A stretch of DNA of 55,677 nucleotides from Oscillospiraceae bacterium (GTDB lineage Bacteria; Bacillota; Clostridia; Oscillospirales; Ruminococcaceae). Positions within the stretch are counted from its first letter, which is position 1; each line of letters opens with the position of its first letter. The stretch lies in the NCBI GenBank assembly GCA_030523195.1, contig JAUNJC010000002.1, positions 1 through 55,677 on the forward strand, given 5' to 3'. A program made the position numbers and the translations under genes. Positions 24,303-34,164 of the stretch are shown here, one piece after another. The notes beneath the pieces are model-generated. The model worked only from the letters and a program-made list of their open reading frames with translations, searched no databases and had not been told where the DNA came from.

Positions 24303-24572
24303 TAAGAGAAAAAATAGGGTGTCATATCCGGCATATCTGTTTCTTTGCCGGAGAAAGGAAATGACTCGTTTTGCAGGATTTGTCTCTTTTTATCTTGTTC
24401 TATCAAATGCAATTCCCTTTGTTTTTCTTTCTATTCGGGAAGTGAGCATCCTGTTGAATGTTAGCATAAGTTAATTTGAAAGCGATCGGTATATGCTGTC
24501 GCTTCCAGACGCAAACAATACCAACAAAAACTGTTGTACTGTTCGCCGTTTTGCATTATGTATCTGATACAA
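24303..24572. other. Unassigned spacer between serS and noc
   Basis: The two genes converge on these 270 bases. I see no coding sequence with a ribosome binding site, no member of the repeat families, and no convincing terminator for noc; only a weak AAGCGA/TCGCTT pairing near 24480-24507. Confidence 0.5.
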
Positions 24573-25466
24573 TTAAGACAGCGGTAACCGATTGGTAGAT
24601 GGATGATTCTGTACCGCCGGATTGGGTATTGTTGGATTCTGCACCTGTGGTCTCTGCTGCACGGGAATGCGAATCCGATATTCAATGTGTGTATCATACT
24701 GTAATTTCTGAGAATCTGCCGGAATGCCCGCTGCCTGCATCGTCTCCACCGCTTTGTTGATGGTGTTTACAAAAATCCGTACATTCTGGAAAACCTTGCT
24801 CCGCTTCCGGTAACTCTCCCGTGTTTTGTTTTGCCCAATTTTTGCCTCTACTGCTGCTTCTGTTTTCTCCACATTCAAATTGTACTTGATGACTTTATCC
24901 AGAATTTGCAGCCGTTCTTCCGGTGCACGCAGCCGCAGCAATGCACGAGCATGACGTTCCGTGAGATTGTATTTCATAATCACATCCCGTTCTGCCTGTG
25001 TCAGACGCAAGAGCCGCAATTTATTTGCAATCGTACTCTGTGCTTTTCCAAGCTTTGCAGCAGCATCTTCCTGTGTCATGCCATAGTAGGAAATCAGCTT
25101 TTCGATGGCACTTGCCTCATCAAAAAACGAGAGATCCTGTCGCTGAATATTTTCCACCAATGCCATAATCGCAGAATTGCGTTCGCTGATGTCCAGAATG
25201 ATACAGGGAACAGATTGCAGTCCTACCAGTTTTGCTGCCCGAAGCCGTCGTTCTCCTGCTACCAGTTCATACCGTTGGTCTGCGTCTTTCCGAACAGTAA
25301 GCGGCTGGAGAATGCCATTCTGTGCAATACTTTCTGCCAGTGACTGCATATCCGCAAGGTCAAAATCCGTGCGTGGCTGATGAGGATTTGGTACAATTTC
25401 GCTAACATCGACTTCTACCACACGATTCAGCGGCTTTTCTTTTGTAAATGTTAAAAATCCTGCCAT
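24573..25466 (-). CDS. noc: ParB-family nucleoid occlusion protein (Noc-like)
   Basis: A 297-residue ParB-family protein. VPNPHQPRTDF and AGERRLRAAKL are CTP-pocket motifs. The HTH region EDAAAKLGKAQSTIANKLRL and NLTERHARALLRL match B. subtilis Noc: the four specificity positions read Q (AQST), K (ANKL), R (LLRL) and R (ERHA), against Q, K, K, R in Noc. Noc keeps the division septum off the nucleoid. The C-terminal tail (about 270-297) is Pro/Asn-rich. No amphipathic N-terminal helix like that of B. subtilis Noc is obvious (MAGFLTFTKEKPLNRV), so membrane recruitment is uncertain. ATG 25466 follows AAAGGAA. It is convergent with serS and has its own promoter. Confidence 0.85.
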   Translation of the reverse strand: MAGFLTFTKEKPLNRVVEVDVSEIVPNPHQPRTDFDLADMQSLAESIAQNGILQPLTVRKDADQRYELVAGERRLRAAKLVGLQSVPCIILDISERNSAIMALVENIQRQDLSFFDEASAIEKLISYYGMTQEDAAAKLGKAQSTIANKLRLLRLTQAERDVIMKYNLTERHARALLRLRAPEERLQILDKVIKYNLNVEKTEAAVEAKIGQNKTRESYRKRSKVFQNVRIFVNTINKAVETMQAAGIPADSQKLQYDTHIEYRIRIPVQQRPQVQNPTIPNPAVQNHPSTNRLPLS

Positions 25467-25517
25467 AATGAAATTCCTTTCCCTTTCATTGATTCGTGAT
25501 TTCTTCCGATTGCATTC

Positions 25518-25546
25518 ATTATAGCATACCATTCCACAAGCTGCTA
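25518..25546 (-). promoter_or_regulatory. Promoter of noc
   Basis: Minus strand: TATAAT (25523-25518) with a TATGC extension; the -35 TAGCAG (25546-25541) is poor, so it is an extended -10 promoter. Confidence 0.5.
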
Positions 25547-25801
25547 CACAAAAAAATCTTAACATTTCTGCAAAATGAAAAAAATAACAAGGTACAAACG
25601 GAAATTTCGCTTTGATTTTCATCCTTTCGAGCAAAAACGCAGGACAATTTTCGGATATTTTGCGATAAAAATCTGTCAATGCAAGACGATTGCTGCAAAG
25701 AAATCCGGTTTGACGGCAATTGTTGTCAAGATCCTTTTCTATGGCACGTTTCAAACTGCTGTATATTTTTCTTAAAACAGTTTCTTTTCTATGCAAATTG
25801 C

Positions 25802-25830
25802 TTGACTTTTTTGAAAAGCTGTGCTATGAT
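25802..25830 (+). promoter_or_regulatory. Promoter of the GH44 gene
   Basis: TTGACT (25802-25807), 17 bases, TATGAT (25825-25830) preceded by TGTGC. Confidence 0.8.
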
Positions 25831-25885
25831 GAAGATAATATCCTTTATAGGAAACATTTTTTATATGATACAGGAGGTTATTTTT

Positions 25886-28333
25886 ATGGCACAACATCGC
25901 AAACGCACCGCTCTGCTTGCAGGGCTATTCACCCTCACCTGTCTGGCACAGATTCCGCTGAACGGTATCGCAGCAGAAGATAATTCCTACACCATGCCGG
26001 TAACGATCAATTTGACAGGTGAACAAAAATCCATCAGCCCCTATATTTATGGAGTAAACGATTCCGGTGACGGCAGCAATGTCAAAAATGTCACTGCGAA
26101 TGCCGTTCGACAGGGCGGCAACCGCTATACTGGTTATAACTGGGAAAATAACTATTCCAATGCCGGTGAGGACTGGCACAACAGTTCCGATACCAATATC
26201 GGAGATATTACCGATGGGGCAGGCTATGCCGCACGCAGACTCTCTGGCACTGCAACAAAATACAACGTTCCCTATAAAATCACAACTCTGCAAATGGGCG
26301 GCTATGTCGCTGCGGACAAGTCTGGAACGGTTTCTGAAGCAGAAGCGGCACCGTCTTCTCGTTGGAACGAAGTGAAATTCAAGAAGGATACTGCCCTTTC
26401 ATTGGAACCGGATTTGACTGACAATGCGGTTTATATGGAGGAATACGTCAACTATATTGTGCAAACGCTCGGCGATGCCTCCACGTCTACAGGCATACAG
26501 GGATACAGTTTGGACAATGAACCTGTACTGTGGAACGACACCCATCCTCGCCTGCATAGCGAAGAAGTCAGCAACAGTGAGTTGCTTTCCAAATCCATTG
26601 AACTGGCAAGTGTAGTAAAAAGCATTGACCCAAAGGCAGAAGTTTTTGGACCAGCATTCTGGGGAATGCTGCCCTGTATCAACGGCAGCACCACCGACCA
26701 ATATACCGATCCGGACTGGGCAGCCGTAAAGGGCAATTATACATGGTATCTGGATTATTATCTGGAACAAATGGCACAAGCAGAAAAAGAATATGGCACC
26801 CGTCTGCTGGATGTTGTAGATGTCCACTATTATTCACAAGATTGCAGTACAGATGCCTCCAGAGTACAGGCAGCAAGAAGCCTGTATGATGCAGACTATG
26901 TGGAAAACAGCTGGTTACAGCCCTACTTCGGACAGTACTTCCCATTCATTCCAAAGATTCAAGAATCCATTGACAAGTACTATCCCGGCACAAAGATTGC
27001 AATTTCTGAATACAATTTGGCAGATATCAGCAATGAAAAAGACACCGGTAAACTGTCCAGTGCAGCCATTGCCGAAGCAGATGCCCTTGGCTGTTTTGCA
27101 GATAATGGCATTTACTTTGCAACCTACTGGGGCACCTTGTCAGACTGCCCATACGTATCGTCTGCCATCAATCTGTATACCAACTATGACGGCAAAGGCG
27201 CTGCTTTTGGAGATACCCTCGTAGAAGCCAATACAGAGGACATTTCGCTTGCCTATGCGTATGCTGCCATTGACGCTGGTGACGATTCTACTGTTACCAC
27301 TGTTCTTTCCAATAAGAGTGCAGACCAAACACAGAAAGCTGTTATTTCTCTGGAGGGCAGCACAAAGAATTATCAGAGTGCTGTTGTCTACGCCATCACA
27401 CCAGATGACAATCAGATTCGGATTATTGACGTACAAAACGATGTCAGCAACAATCAGGTAACAGTAGAACTGCCGCCAATGTCCGTGGCACAGGTTGTTG
27501 TTTCCGATGAAAAGAGCGATGCTGAAATTTATGTCAAGCCGGAAGAACCAGATACCAAAACCATTGTTTACAACTACAGCGAGTTGGAACTGTCCAAGAA
27601 TGGTTTCCCGATGATCCCGCTTGACGATCTGGAACACCTGAAAAAAGTCGTTCTGAACATTACAACAACTTGCAGTTCCAATTCCTCTTGGTTTGGCGGC
27701 GGCGGTGCCCTCACCTTTAACCAACTGCTCGGCGAAGACGGTACCTCTTTCTGGGGGGCAAAATCCTTTGGATACAGCGGCGGTACCAATGATGTTACAG
27801 TTGTAATGGACGACCAGTTTACAAACGGCGATGGGGACACCGTATCTGCAACCATTCAGGATTCCTACAGCGAATTGCAGCCAGAATGGTGGAAGTCCTC
27901 CACAAATGACGAGACTGGCAGTGATGTCACAGTCATAATCAATACAATATCACTGGTTTATGAGTATGAAAAGACCACGGATACCACCACTACGACCACT
28001 ACAAAAGAAACTACTACAACCACCGAAAGCACCACAACAGAAACCACCACATCCGGAGAAACTGGCACAACCACTACTTCAGACGATAGTTCACCAATCC
28101 TCTATGGTGATATCAATTTAAATGGTATCGTCGATTTAACAGATGTCATCTACTTAAACAAACATCTCAGCAATATCATCCAATTGAATGATTTACAACT
28201 TAAGAGTGCCAATGTATTCCAAGATGGAACCGATAATGTCAATGAGGACGATGCCACAATATTGACCAATTTTGTCATTCTTTTGGTGAAAGAACTTCCC
28301 GTACAGGATGTAGATACCATTCCGCAAATCTAA
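25886..28333 (+). CDS. Secreted GH44 endoglucanase/xyloglucanase with CBM and dockerin
   Basis: An 815-residue cellulosomal enzyme. The signal peptide is residues 1-30. The GH44 catalytic domain (about 35-560) has acid/base Glu near 212 (LDNEPVLWND) and nucleophile Glu near 375 (IAISEYNLAD). A beta-rich module (about 560-695, with VVLNITTTCSSNSSWF and WKSSTNDETGSDVTV) occupies the place of CBM76 in R. flavefaciens GH44. A Thr-rich linker (TTTTTTKETTTTTE) leads to a C-terminal dockerin (about 738-805): the first Ca loop is GDINLNGIVDLTD; the second (ANVFQDGTDNVNEDD) carries an insertion. It should cleave beta-1,4-glucans and attach to a cohesin scaffold. ATG 25886 follows CAGGAGG. A sharp terminator follows. 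Confidence 0.93.
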   Translation: MAQHRKRTALLAGLFTLTCLAQIPLNGIAAEDNSYTMPVTINLTGEQKSISPYIYGVNDSGDGSNVKNVTANAVRQGGNRYTGYNWENNYSNAGEDWHNSSDTNIGDITDGAGYAARRLSGTATKYNVPYKITTLQMGGYVAADKSGTVSEAEAAPSSRWNEVKFKKDTALSLEPDLTDNAVYMEEYVNYIVQTLGDASTSTGIQGYSLDNEPVLWNDTHPRLHSEEVSNSELLSKSIELASVVKSIDPKAEVFGPAFWGMLPCINGSTTDQYTDPDWAAVKGNYTWYLDYYLEQMAQAEKEYGTRLLDVVDVHYYSQDCSTDASRVQAARSLYDADYVENSWLQPYFGQYFPFIPKIQESIDKYYPGTKIAISEYNLADISNEKDTGKLSSAAIAEADALGCFADNGIYFATYWGTLSDCPYVSSAINLYTNYDGKGAAFGDTLVEANTEDISLAYAYAAIDAGDDSTVTTVLSNKSADQTQKAVISLEGSTKNYQSAVVYAITPDDNQIRIIDVQNDVSNNQVTVELPPMSVAQVVVSDEKSDAEIYVKPEEPDTKTIVYNYSELELSKNGFPMIPLDDLEHLKKVVLNITTTCSSNSSWFGGGGALTFNQLLGEDGTSFWGAKSFGYSGGTNDVTVVMDDQFTNGDGDTVSATIQDSYSELQPEWWKSSTNDETGSDVTVIINTISLVYEYEKTTDTTTTTTTKETTTTTESTTTETTTSGETGTTTTSDDSSPILYGDINLNGIVDLTDVIYLNKHLSNIIQLNDLQLKSANVFQDGTDNVNEDDATILTNFVILLVKELPVQDVDTIPQI

Positions 28334-28390
28334 TATATGACAAGTTCGCACAACGGAATATCCATTCTATCAAACTTGTTGAATCCATAA

Positions 28391-28424
28391 AAATGGCAGC
28401 CGCAAAAACGGCTGCCATTTTTTG
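28391..28424 (+). terminator. Terminator of the GH44 gene
   Basis: AAATGGCAGCCG and CGGCTGCCATTT arms around six bases, then TTTT. It is followed 12 bases later by a parS site. Confidence 0.92.
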
Positions 28425-28435
28425 ATTTTCTTCCT

Positions 28436-28451
28436 TGTTTCACGTGAAACA
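28436..28451. promoter_or_regulatory. parS site 4
   Basis: A perfect TGTTTCACGTGAAACA just after the GH44 terminator. Confidence 0.93.
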
Positions 28452-28462
28452 AGCCATGCGTA

Positions 28463-28620
28463 TTGGATTTCTTAGAGAAAACTTGTCCGAATTGTCCGGC
28501 AGATTCGCTTGCCCATAGTTGCCTGCGGCATACAAGCGTTTCCCGCCCTTGAGGGCGGCAAAAAGTTCCTCTCTTTCACAACGTAACGATGGGTGGGCTG
28601 TCTGCGGCGACTCGCCGCCA
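28463..28620 (+). repeat. Composite repeat, modules A and E
   Basis: Module A (TTGTCCGAATTGTCCGGCAG, about 28463-28513) runs directly into module E: CGTTTCCCGCCCTTGAGGGC, a GATGGGTGGGCTGT stretch, and the hairpin GGCGACTCGCC. Module E ends exactly at the stop codon of proS on the other strand. Confidence 0.82.
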
Positions 28621-30066
28621 TCAATATGCCTTTGCCCAGAGTACCATGTGCTTTGCCGGCTTTCCGCAGCAAACACAGGTATCTGCATGGTGTTTCTGTT
28701 CCAGCGGAATGCAGCGAGAACCAACCCCTGTCATTTCCTTTACCTTGTCCTCACAGGCTTCTTCTCCGCACCACATTGCCTCAATAAAGCCATCGCCCTG
28801 TTCTTCCAACACCTTGGAAATTTCGTCCATGGTCTTACAAACATAGGTATGCTGTTTCTGATTGGCAAGTGCCTTTTCATACATGCCGTCATGTACTGCC
28901 TGCAAGCGTTCCTGTACGGTTTCCACCAAAGCAGACAGCGGACAGAATGTCTTTTCCCGATTGTGACGTGTTACCAGCACGCACTGTTCCTGTTCTATGT
29001 CCTTCGGTCCAATTTCCAGCCGAACCGGAACACCTTTCATCTCATATTCTGCAAACTTCCAGCCCGGAGAATTATCCGAATCATCTAGCTTGACCCGCAG
29101 ACCGGCTGCCTTCAGCTGTGCTTCCAGTTCTCTTGCCTTTTCCAGAACGCCCTCCTTATGCATTGCAACCGGTACAATGATGACCTGAATCGGAGCGACT
29201 GCCGGCGGCAATACCAGACCATTGTTATCGCCGTGTGTCATGATAATCGCACCAATTAAACGAGTGGTTACGCCCCAGCTGGTCTGATGCGGATATTGTA
29301 ACGTATTATTTTTATCTGTAAATTGAATGTTGAATGCCTTTGCAAAGCCATCCCCAAAATAGTGGGAAGTACCTGCCTGCAATGCCTTACCATCATGCAT
29401 CAGGGCTTCAATCGCATAGGTTGCAACCGCACCAGCAAACTTATCACTTTCGGTCTTTCTGCCCTTGACCACTGGCATTGCCAATGCATCCTTGCAAAAA
29501 TCTGCATATACATTCAGCATTTTTTCGGTTTCTGCAATGGCTTCTTCCGCAGTGGCATGGATGGTATGTCCCTCCTGCCACAAAAACTCTCTGGAACGCA
29601 GGAATGGACGAGTGGTCTTCTCCCAGCGTACTACACTGACCCACTGATTGTAAAGTTTCGGCAAATCCCGATAACTGTGTACAATTTCTGCATAATGATC
29701 ACAGAAGAGTGTTTCCGATGTTGGGCGAACACAGAGACGTTCTTCCAGTTTGTCAGAACCGCCGTGGGTAACCCATGCTACTTCCGGAGCAAAACCTTCA
29801 ACATGATCCTTTTCCTTTTGCAGCAGGCTTTCCGGAATAAACATCGGCATACAAACATTCTCATGTCCTGTTGCTTTAAACATACCGTCCAGAATATGCT
29901 GCATCTGCTCCCAGATAGCATAGCCGTAGGGACGAATGACCATGCAGCCTTTTACGCTGGTGTACGAACTCAACTCCGCTTTCTTTACAATGTCGGTATA
30001 CCACTGTGCGAAGTCATCTTCCATTGCTGTAATGGCATCTACCATTTTCTGATTATTCTTTGCCAT
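28621..30066 (-). CDS. proS: Prolyl-tRNA synthetase, short archaeal/eukaryote-type
   Basis: A 481-residue class II synthetase without the large editing insertion of typical bacterial ProRS. Motifs are [11 protein letters not shown], motif 2 [20 protein letters not shown], and motif 3 near [18 protein letters not shown]. The anticodon-binding domain follows ([14 protein letters not shown]), and the C-terminal zinc-like domain ends with [21 protein letters not shown] 30066 follows AAAAGGAG. This form is common in Clostridia. The stop codon directly adjoins the module E repeat, which therefore lies in its 3' UTR in antisense orientation. Confidence 0.95.
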   Translation of the reverse strand: MAKNNQKMVDAITAMEDDFAQWYTDIVKKAELSSYTSVKGCMVIRPYGYAIWEQMQHILDGMFKATGHENVCMPMFIPESLLQKEKDHVEGFAPEVAWVTHGGSDKLEERLCVRPTSETLFCDHYAEIVHSYRDLPKLYNQWVSVVRWEKTTRPFLRSREFLWQEGHTIHATAEEAIAETEKMLNVYADFCKDALAMPVVKGRKTESDKFAGAVATYAIEALMHDGKALQAGTSHYFGDGFAKAFNIQFTDKNNTLQYPHQTSWGVTTRLIGAIIMTHGDNNGLVLPPAVAPIQVIIVPVAMHKEGVLEKARELEAQLKAAGLRVKLDDSDNSPGWKFAEYEMKGVPVRLEIGPKDIEQEQCVLVTRHNREKTFCPLSALVETVQERLQAVHDGMYEKALANQKQHTYVCKTMDEISKVLEEQGDGFIEAMWCGEEACEDKVKEMTGVGSRCIPLEQKHHADTCVCCGKPAKHMVLWAKAY

Positions 30067-30106
30067 AGTTGGATTCTCCTTTTGTGTACTGAAAAAATTT
30101 ACTATC

Positions 30107-30135
30107 AGTATAGCATAAAGTGGAGAAAATTGCAA
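30107..30135 (-). promoter_or_regulatory. Promoter of proS
   Basis: Minus strand: TTGCAA (30135-30130), 17 bases, TATACT (30112-30107) with TGC. The leader is only about 35 bases, too short for a T-box. Confidence 0.75.
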
Positions 30136-30149
30136 GCATTTGCGTTATT

Positions 30150-30208
30150 ACGGGATAAAAAAATAAAAAGCAGCCGACCTATTCTCCCAAAAGAACAGGT
30201 CGGCTGCC
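30150..30208 (-). terminator. Terminator of the CotH gene
   Basis: On the minus strand, GCAGCCGACCT and AGGTCGGCTGC arms around 16 bases are followed by TTTTTATTTTTTT. Confidence 0.88.
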
Positions 30209-30275
30209 ACTGACTACTTGGTAGAATCCATTCTGTTTTTTGCAGGATATCCCCTACAGGCATATCCCAAATATA

Positions 30276-33059
30276 TTAATCTAAACAAGTCAAAGAAATA
30301 TTTGTAATTTCATACGTTCCGACACCATATCCGCAGTCAAATCCCACTTTTGTATTGGTACAGGTTTCCGGCATGGTAAACGTCTGTGTATAAGTCTGCT
30401 CTGTTGGCGTGACCGTCACTTTTTCCCATGCATAACTGGTATATAACCCCTCTGCCATCTGTACATGTGGAGCAAGTGACTGTATCGTATCACTTTTGAG
30501 CGTATAGGTCAGCTGATAGGCCTTTCCTGCCTCCAGCGTCAAACCGTCATAAATCGCCTGCATCATCCATACTTCATTGCCAGTTTTCATTGTTTCCACC
30601 GAAATATCTGTTGCACTGTTTACAGTAAGCGTGCCTTCTGCGGAACCCCGATACAAGCTCCAATTTTCTGCATTGGTGATCAAATTATCGGAAGGCTCCA
30701 GCTTTCCACAAACTAAATCCAAATACTTCTTTGCATAAGCAGGACGTTTCTGGTAAAACTCCTGCACCTTTGCACACATCGTCTCGTAATTCAGATACGT
30801 ATACCCATACCGCTGATAGGTTGCTGTAACCGCTTCTTTCATCTCCGCCTGGAAGGCTGCAATCCGGCTTTCCATCGCAGAAACCGAGAAGTTTTCCTCC
30901 ATCACTCGCAGATAATTCTGATAGAACGTTTCCTTGAACGTCTCATTGTCCAACAAATGATAGAACAACGCTCCAATATTCCCCCACTCCGCTTGTTTCT
31001 TCATATTGCCAAGCACATCATAGTTATAACTGGTATTGGCAGCACTGTACAAGTTAGAAGAATACTCCATATCAAAGAGCAAATACCGCCATTTTCCGTC
31101 TGCATATGGATTGCTCTCGTCCACTGTATTGGAACGCCACATCATCCAGTTATTCGTATAAGTAGGCGTACACCAGTCCGTATTGGAAATATAGGTTTCA
31201 ATTGCAATATAGTCCATAAAACTTTGAATATCAATCTTTTCACAGAACTTCTGATAGTTGGCATCCTCCGTCATATCCGCTTTGACTGCCCAGTTATAGA
31301 AATTGATATAATCTCCTCCAACTGCCTGATCGCCCTCAATTTCATAGGTTTTAATGGTCGTGACATTTTCTGCCGGAATCCCGTAATCTGTTTCAATGGA
31401 TTCTGCCTCCAGCTTTTCCGTGAGAATATACATGCCCCAAAATTCTCCATCCAAAAACAAGATACAGGGTTCTTCCGCCTGTCTGCCGACTGCCAGCCCC
31501 TCCGCTGACTGCTGCACCAAAATGTCTCGCATATAGGTATCCGCAAAATCATTGCCGCCGTTACGGATGGTCACTTTATCAAAACTGGTTACAGGATTAC
31601 CGTTGCAATCGGTCAATTTCTCAAAGAACATATATTTCATCTTAGACTCGCCGTATTCACTTCTTGCATAAAGACGAATACTCTTCTGCGGATTGCTGCG
31701 AGTGGCGTTACCAGCAATTCGCATACCAATATTTCCGCTGTAGGCAAGCGTTCCCTGTTCAAAGACTTGTACCGCTGCCGGACGCTCCCAACTCTTTCCC
31801 TCCTGATTATAGTTGGTTGGGTTGCGTGTATCCCATGCTTCCAGAGATGGATCATAATCCGCACTGTTTTTCCACTCATAATACGAATCCCCGACCACAT
31901 AAATACCGGTTTTCTGATCTATGATATGCTCTGGATCGGTTGTCAGAGAAACCACTTTCATATTCTGATAATAGGATGCCGTCTTTCCAATGAAATAGCT
32001 CTTGGAAATGACATCACTGCAATTTCCTTTCGCATCCGTCGCAACCGCACGAATCACCATACCCTTTTCTACCTTTTTGCTTGGTGCGCCATAGTTCCAA
32101 AGAACAATATCGGTTTCCGCACTCAGTACATTGGGATTGCTGGTATTGTCATAAATAGAGAGAGAATTGCTGTAAACCTTTGCAGTCTTGGAAGTAGACG
32201 GGTCAGAACCGTCCAGCGTATAATAAATGGTTGTTCCCTCTGCCCCCGTAATGGAAAGGTCAAATGGGTCAGCATAAAAGCCGCTTTCCACAGAGAAAAC
32301 CGGATCTTCTACCACCACAATTTCTTTTGCAGTATCATTGCTTTCATTTGGCGTTGGCGTGAGATAGGAAAACGTATCCGAACCGTTCGCATATCTGCCA
32401 TACGTCACATCCGGCTCACTTGCAGGCACTTCCACCTTATCCAGCGTCCCCATGGTTGGATGCGTAAGATAAAGGGTTTCCCCAGAGGCACTGATACGAA
32501 ACGGTGCATAGAGTGCATTCCCCGCAGTCGCTGCACCACTGTCACAATATACAATTAGATAACCGTTTGCCGGAACAATGGTATCTTCCGGAAATGTCAT
32601 CTGAAAGGGCTTTTTCTTCCTATCTGAAAGTCCATATCCACTGATGTCCAGCGGCTGTTCTCCAGCGTTGTACAGTTCCACCCAATCAGGATAATTCCCA
32701 TTCGGATCACTGAGACAGCTTTGATTGGAGGCACAAACCTCGTTGATTTTCAGTTTGGTAAAATCCACTGGCTGGTATGTCCCCAGCAGCATCCGCTTTA
32801 ACAGACAAAGATCCACAACATTAATCTCGTTGTCTGCACTCAGATCAGCGTTGACAGAAATGGCATCTGCTTTTCGCAGAAGATACCGCTGCAAACATAC
32901 CAGATCTTCCAAGGAAACGCTGCCATCACAATTGGCATCTCCCAGCATCGTTACTTCACACATTTCCGCACTGACTTCTGTGACTGGAAACGGAACAGAC
33001 AGCAAGCTGCCGGCAATCAGACAGGCAAGTACACGTTGTTTTTTCATATGCATGGGCAT
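30276..33059 (-). CDS. Secreted CotH-family protein with N-terminal dockerin and lamin-tail domain
   Basis: A 927-residue secreted protein. Domains in order: signal peptide (1-31); dockerin (about 38-93) with Ca loops GDANCDGSVSLED and ADLSADNEINVVD; lamin-tail domain (about 103-215, KINEVCASNQSCLSDPNG, PDWVELYNAG); chitobiase-like beta module (about 255-350, TTIYYTLDGSDPS); CotH domain (about 390-760, GMRIAGNATRSNPQKSIRLY, LFLDGEFWGMYILTEKL, LLFDMEYSSN); and a C-terminal carbohydrate-binding-like beta domain (about 790-927). CotH homologues include spore-coat protein kinases, and CotH-dockerin proteins are known from ruminococcal cellulosomes with unknown roles. An N-terminal dockerin is less common than a C-terminal one. 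AGGAGGGG precedes the ATG. Confidence 0.9.
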   Translation of the reverse strand: MPMHMKKQRVLACLIAGSLLSVPFPVTEVSAEMCEVTMLGDANCDGSVSLEDLVCLQRYLLRKADAISVNADLSADNEINVVDLCLLKRMLLGTYQPVDFTKLKINEVCASNQSCLSDPNGNYPDWVELYNAGEQPLDISGYGLSDRKKKPFQMTFPEDTIVPANGYLIVYCDSGAATAGNALYAPFRISASGETLYLTHPTMGTLDKVEVPASEPDVTYGRYANGSDTFSYLTPTPNESNDTAKEIVVVEDPVFSVESGFYADPFDLSITGAEGTTIYYTLDGSDPSTSKTAKVYSNSLSIYDNTSNPNVLSAETDIVLWNYGAPSKKVEKGMVIRAVATDAKGNCSDVISKSYFIGKTASYYQNMKVVSLTTDPEHIIDQKTGIYVVGDSYYEWKNSADYDPSLEAWDTRNPTNYNQEGKSWERPAAVQVFEQGTLAYSGNIGMRIAGNATRSNPQKSIRLYARSEYGESKMKYMFFEKLTDCNGNPVTSFDKVTIRNGGNDFADTYMRDILVQQSAEGLAVGRQAEEPCILFLDGEFWGMYILTEKLEAESIETDYGIPAENVTTIKTYEIEGDQAVGGDYINFYNWAVKADMTEDANYQKFCEKIDIQSFMDYIAIETYISNTDWCTPTYTNNWMMWRSNTVDESNPYADGKWRYLLFDMEYSSNLYSAANTSYNYDVLGNMKKQAEWGNIGALFYHLLDNETFKETFYQNYLRVMEENFSVSAMESRIAAFQAEMKEAVTATYQRYGYTYLNYETMCAKVQEFYQKRPAYAKKYLDLVCGKLEPSDNLITNAENWSLYRGSAEGTLTVNSATDISVETMKTGNEVWMMQAIYDGLTLEAGKAYQLTYTLKSDTIQSLAPHVQMAEGLYTSYAWEKVTVTPTEQTYTQTFTMPETCTNTKVGFDCGYGVGTYEITNISLTCLD

Positions 33060-33081
33060 AACATCCCCTCCTTTTATAAAA

Positions 33082-33110
33082 AGTATACTATATTTTTATT
33101 TGTTTTTCAA
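33082..33110 (-). promoter_or_regulatory. Promoter of the CotH gene
   Basis: Minus strand: TTGAAA (33110-33105), 17 bases, TATACT (33087-33082). Confidence 0.75.
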
Positions 33111-33189
33111 TAGATATTGTGCATTTTTTGAAAAATTCTGCAATCTACAAAAAATTATTTTATGGCTGCTCACACAGAAAGCAATTCTC

Positions 33190-33412
33190 GGACTTTCTTT
33201 GGAAACCTCGTCCGAATTGTCCGGCAGATTCGCTATGCTGTCTGCCACCGCAATCACCTGCGGCGTGCAATCGTTTCCCGCCCTTGAGGGCGGCAAAAAG
33301 TTCCTCCCTTTTATAACATAATGATGGGTGAGCTGTCTGCGGCGACTCGCCGCCTGAGCCAGCTTGACCGCAGTCGCCTGCGGCGTAGAATGGAAACCAT
33401 CATTTAAAAATG
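33190..33412 (+). repeat. Composite repeat, modules A, E and D/end
   Basis: Module A (about 33190-33246), module E with CGTTTCCCGCCCTTGAGGGC and GGCGACTCGCC (33249-33352), then GAGCCAGCTTGACCGCAGTC, GCCTGCGGCGT and the end block ATGGAAACCATCATTTAAAA. It lacks the B and C modules present at 35871. The same end block occurs at 52646-52668. Confidence 0.82.
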
Positions 33413-33440
33413 AACTTTCATTTCCTCCCCATGCAAAACC

Positions 33441-33469
33441 TTGCAATTTATCAAAAAGTGTGGTATAAT
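33441..33469 (+). promoter_or_regulatory. Promoter of the HD-domain gene
   Basis: TTGCAA (33441-33446), 17 bases, TATAAT (33464-33469) with TGG before the -10. Confidence 0.85.
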
Positions 33470-33511
33470 AGCAGCATACACCATCAAAACAAACAAGAAG
33501 CGAGGCACATC

Positions 33512-34102
33512 ATGACCAAAAAAGAAGAATTTATTCAAATCTATCAGGAAAAAATCAAACGGCGTGGAGCAGAACAGCTCCTGAACTGGCTGCAATCCGA
33601 TGCCAGCGACTTCTTTACTGCCCCTTCCAGTACCCGTTATCACGGCTCTTATGAAGGCGGTTTGGTAGAACACAGCCTGAATGTCTATGAATGTCTAGTC
33701 GATTATCTGGCACGCCCCCGTACAAAAGAACAGTATGGCATGAACTACTCGGAGGAAACTGTAGCATTGGTGGCACTGCTGCATGACTTGTGCAAAGTCA
33801 ATTTCTACGCCGTAGATTATCGCAATGCCAAAAATGCACAGGGTGTGTGGGAAAAAGTCCCCTACTATACCATTCGGGATACGATGCCATATGGACATGG
33901 GGAAAAATCTGTCTATATGCTGTCCGGCTTCCTGCGTCTCTCCCGAGAAGAGGCATTCGCCATCCGGTATCATATGGGCTTTTCTGGTCCAGAAGATAAA
34001 AACCAGATTGGCAGAGCCCTCGAACAGTTTCCGCTGGCACTGGCACTCAACGTGGCAGATATGGAAGCTTCCTACTTCTTGGAAGGTACGCCAGAATCCT
34101 GA
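33512..34102 (+). CDS. HD-domain phosphohydrolase
   Basis: A 196-residue protein with an HD metal site: His54 in EGGLVEHSLNVYE, His91-Asp92 in ALLHDLCKVNF, and a distal Asp in LALALNVADMEASY. This arrangement is typical of small HD hydrolases that act on nucleotides or phosphoesters; the substrate is unknown. The N-terminal GSYEGGLVEHS stretch is characteristic of a group of phage- and Firmicutes-encoded HD proteins. The ATG follows AAGCGAGG. It has its own strong promoter and is 62 bases upstream of the amylase gene. Confidence 0.85.
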   Translation: MTKKEEFIQIYQEKIKRRGAEQLLNWLQSDASDFFTAPSSTRYHGSYEGGLVEHSLNVYECLVDYLARPRTKEQYGMNYSEETVALVALLHDLCKVNFYAVDYRNAKNAQGVWEKVPYYTIRDTMPYGHGEKSVYMLSGFLRLSREEAFAIRYHMGFSGPEDKNQIGRALEQFPLALALNVADMEASYFLEGTPES

Positions 34103-34164
34103 GCTGCTGTTTGACCGTTGTTTGTTTTGATGGAAACAGGAAAAAGAAAAAGGAGTAAATCACC

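Noticed and set aside
24461..24697. Minus-strand 78-codon frame with several Cys residues after noc.
   Set aside because: It overlaps the noc coding end in another frame and has no ribosome binding site.
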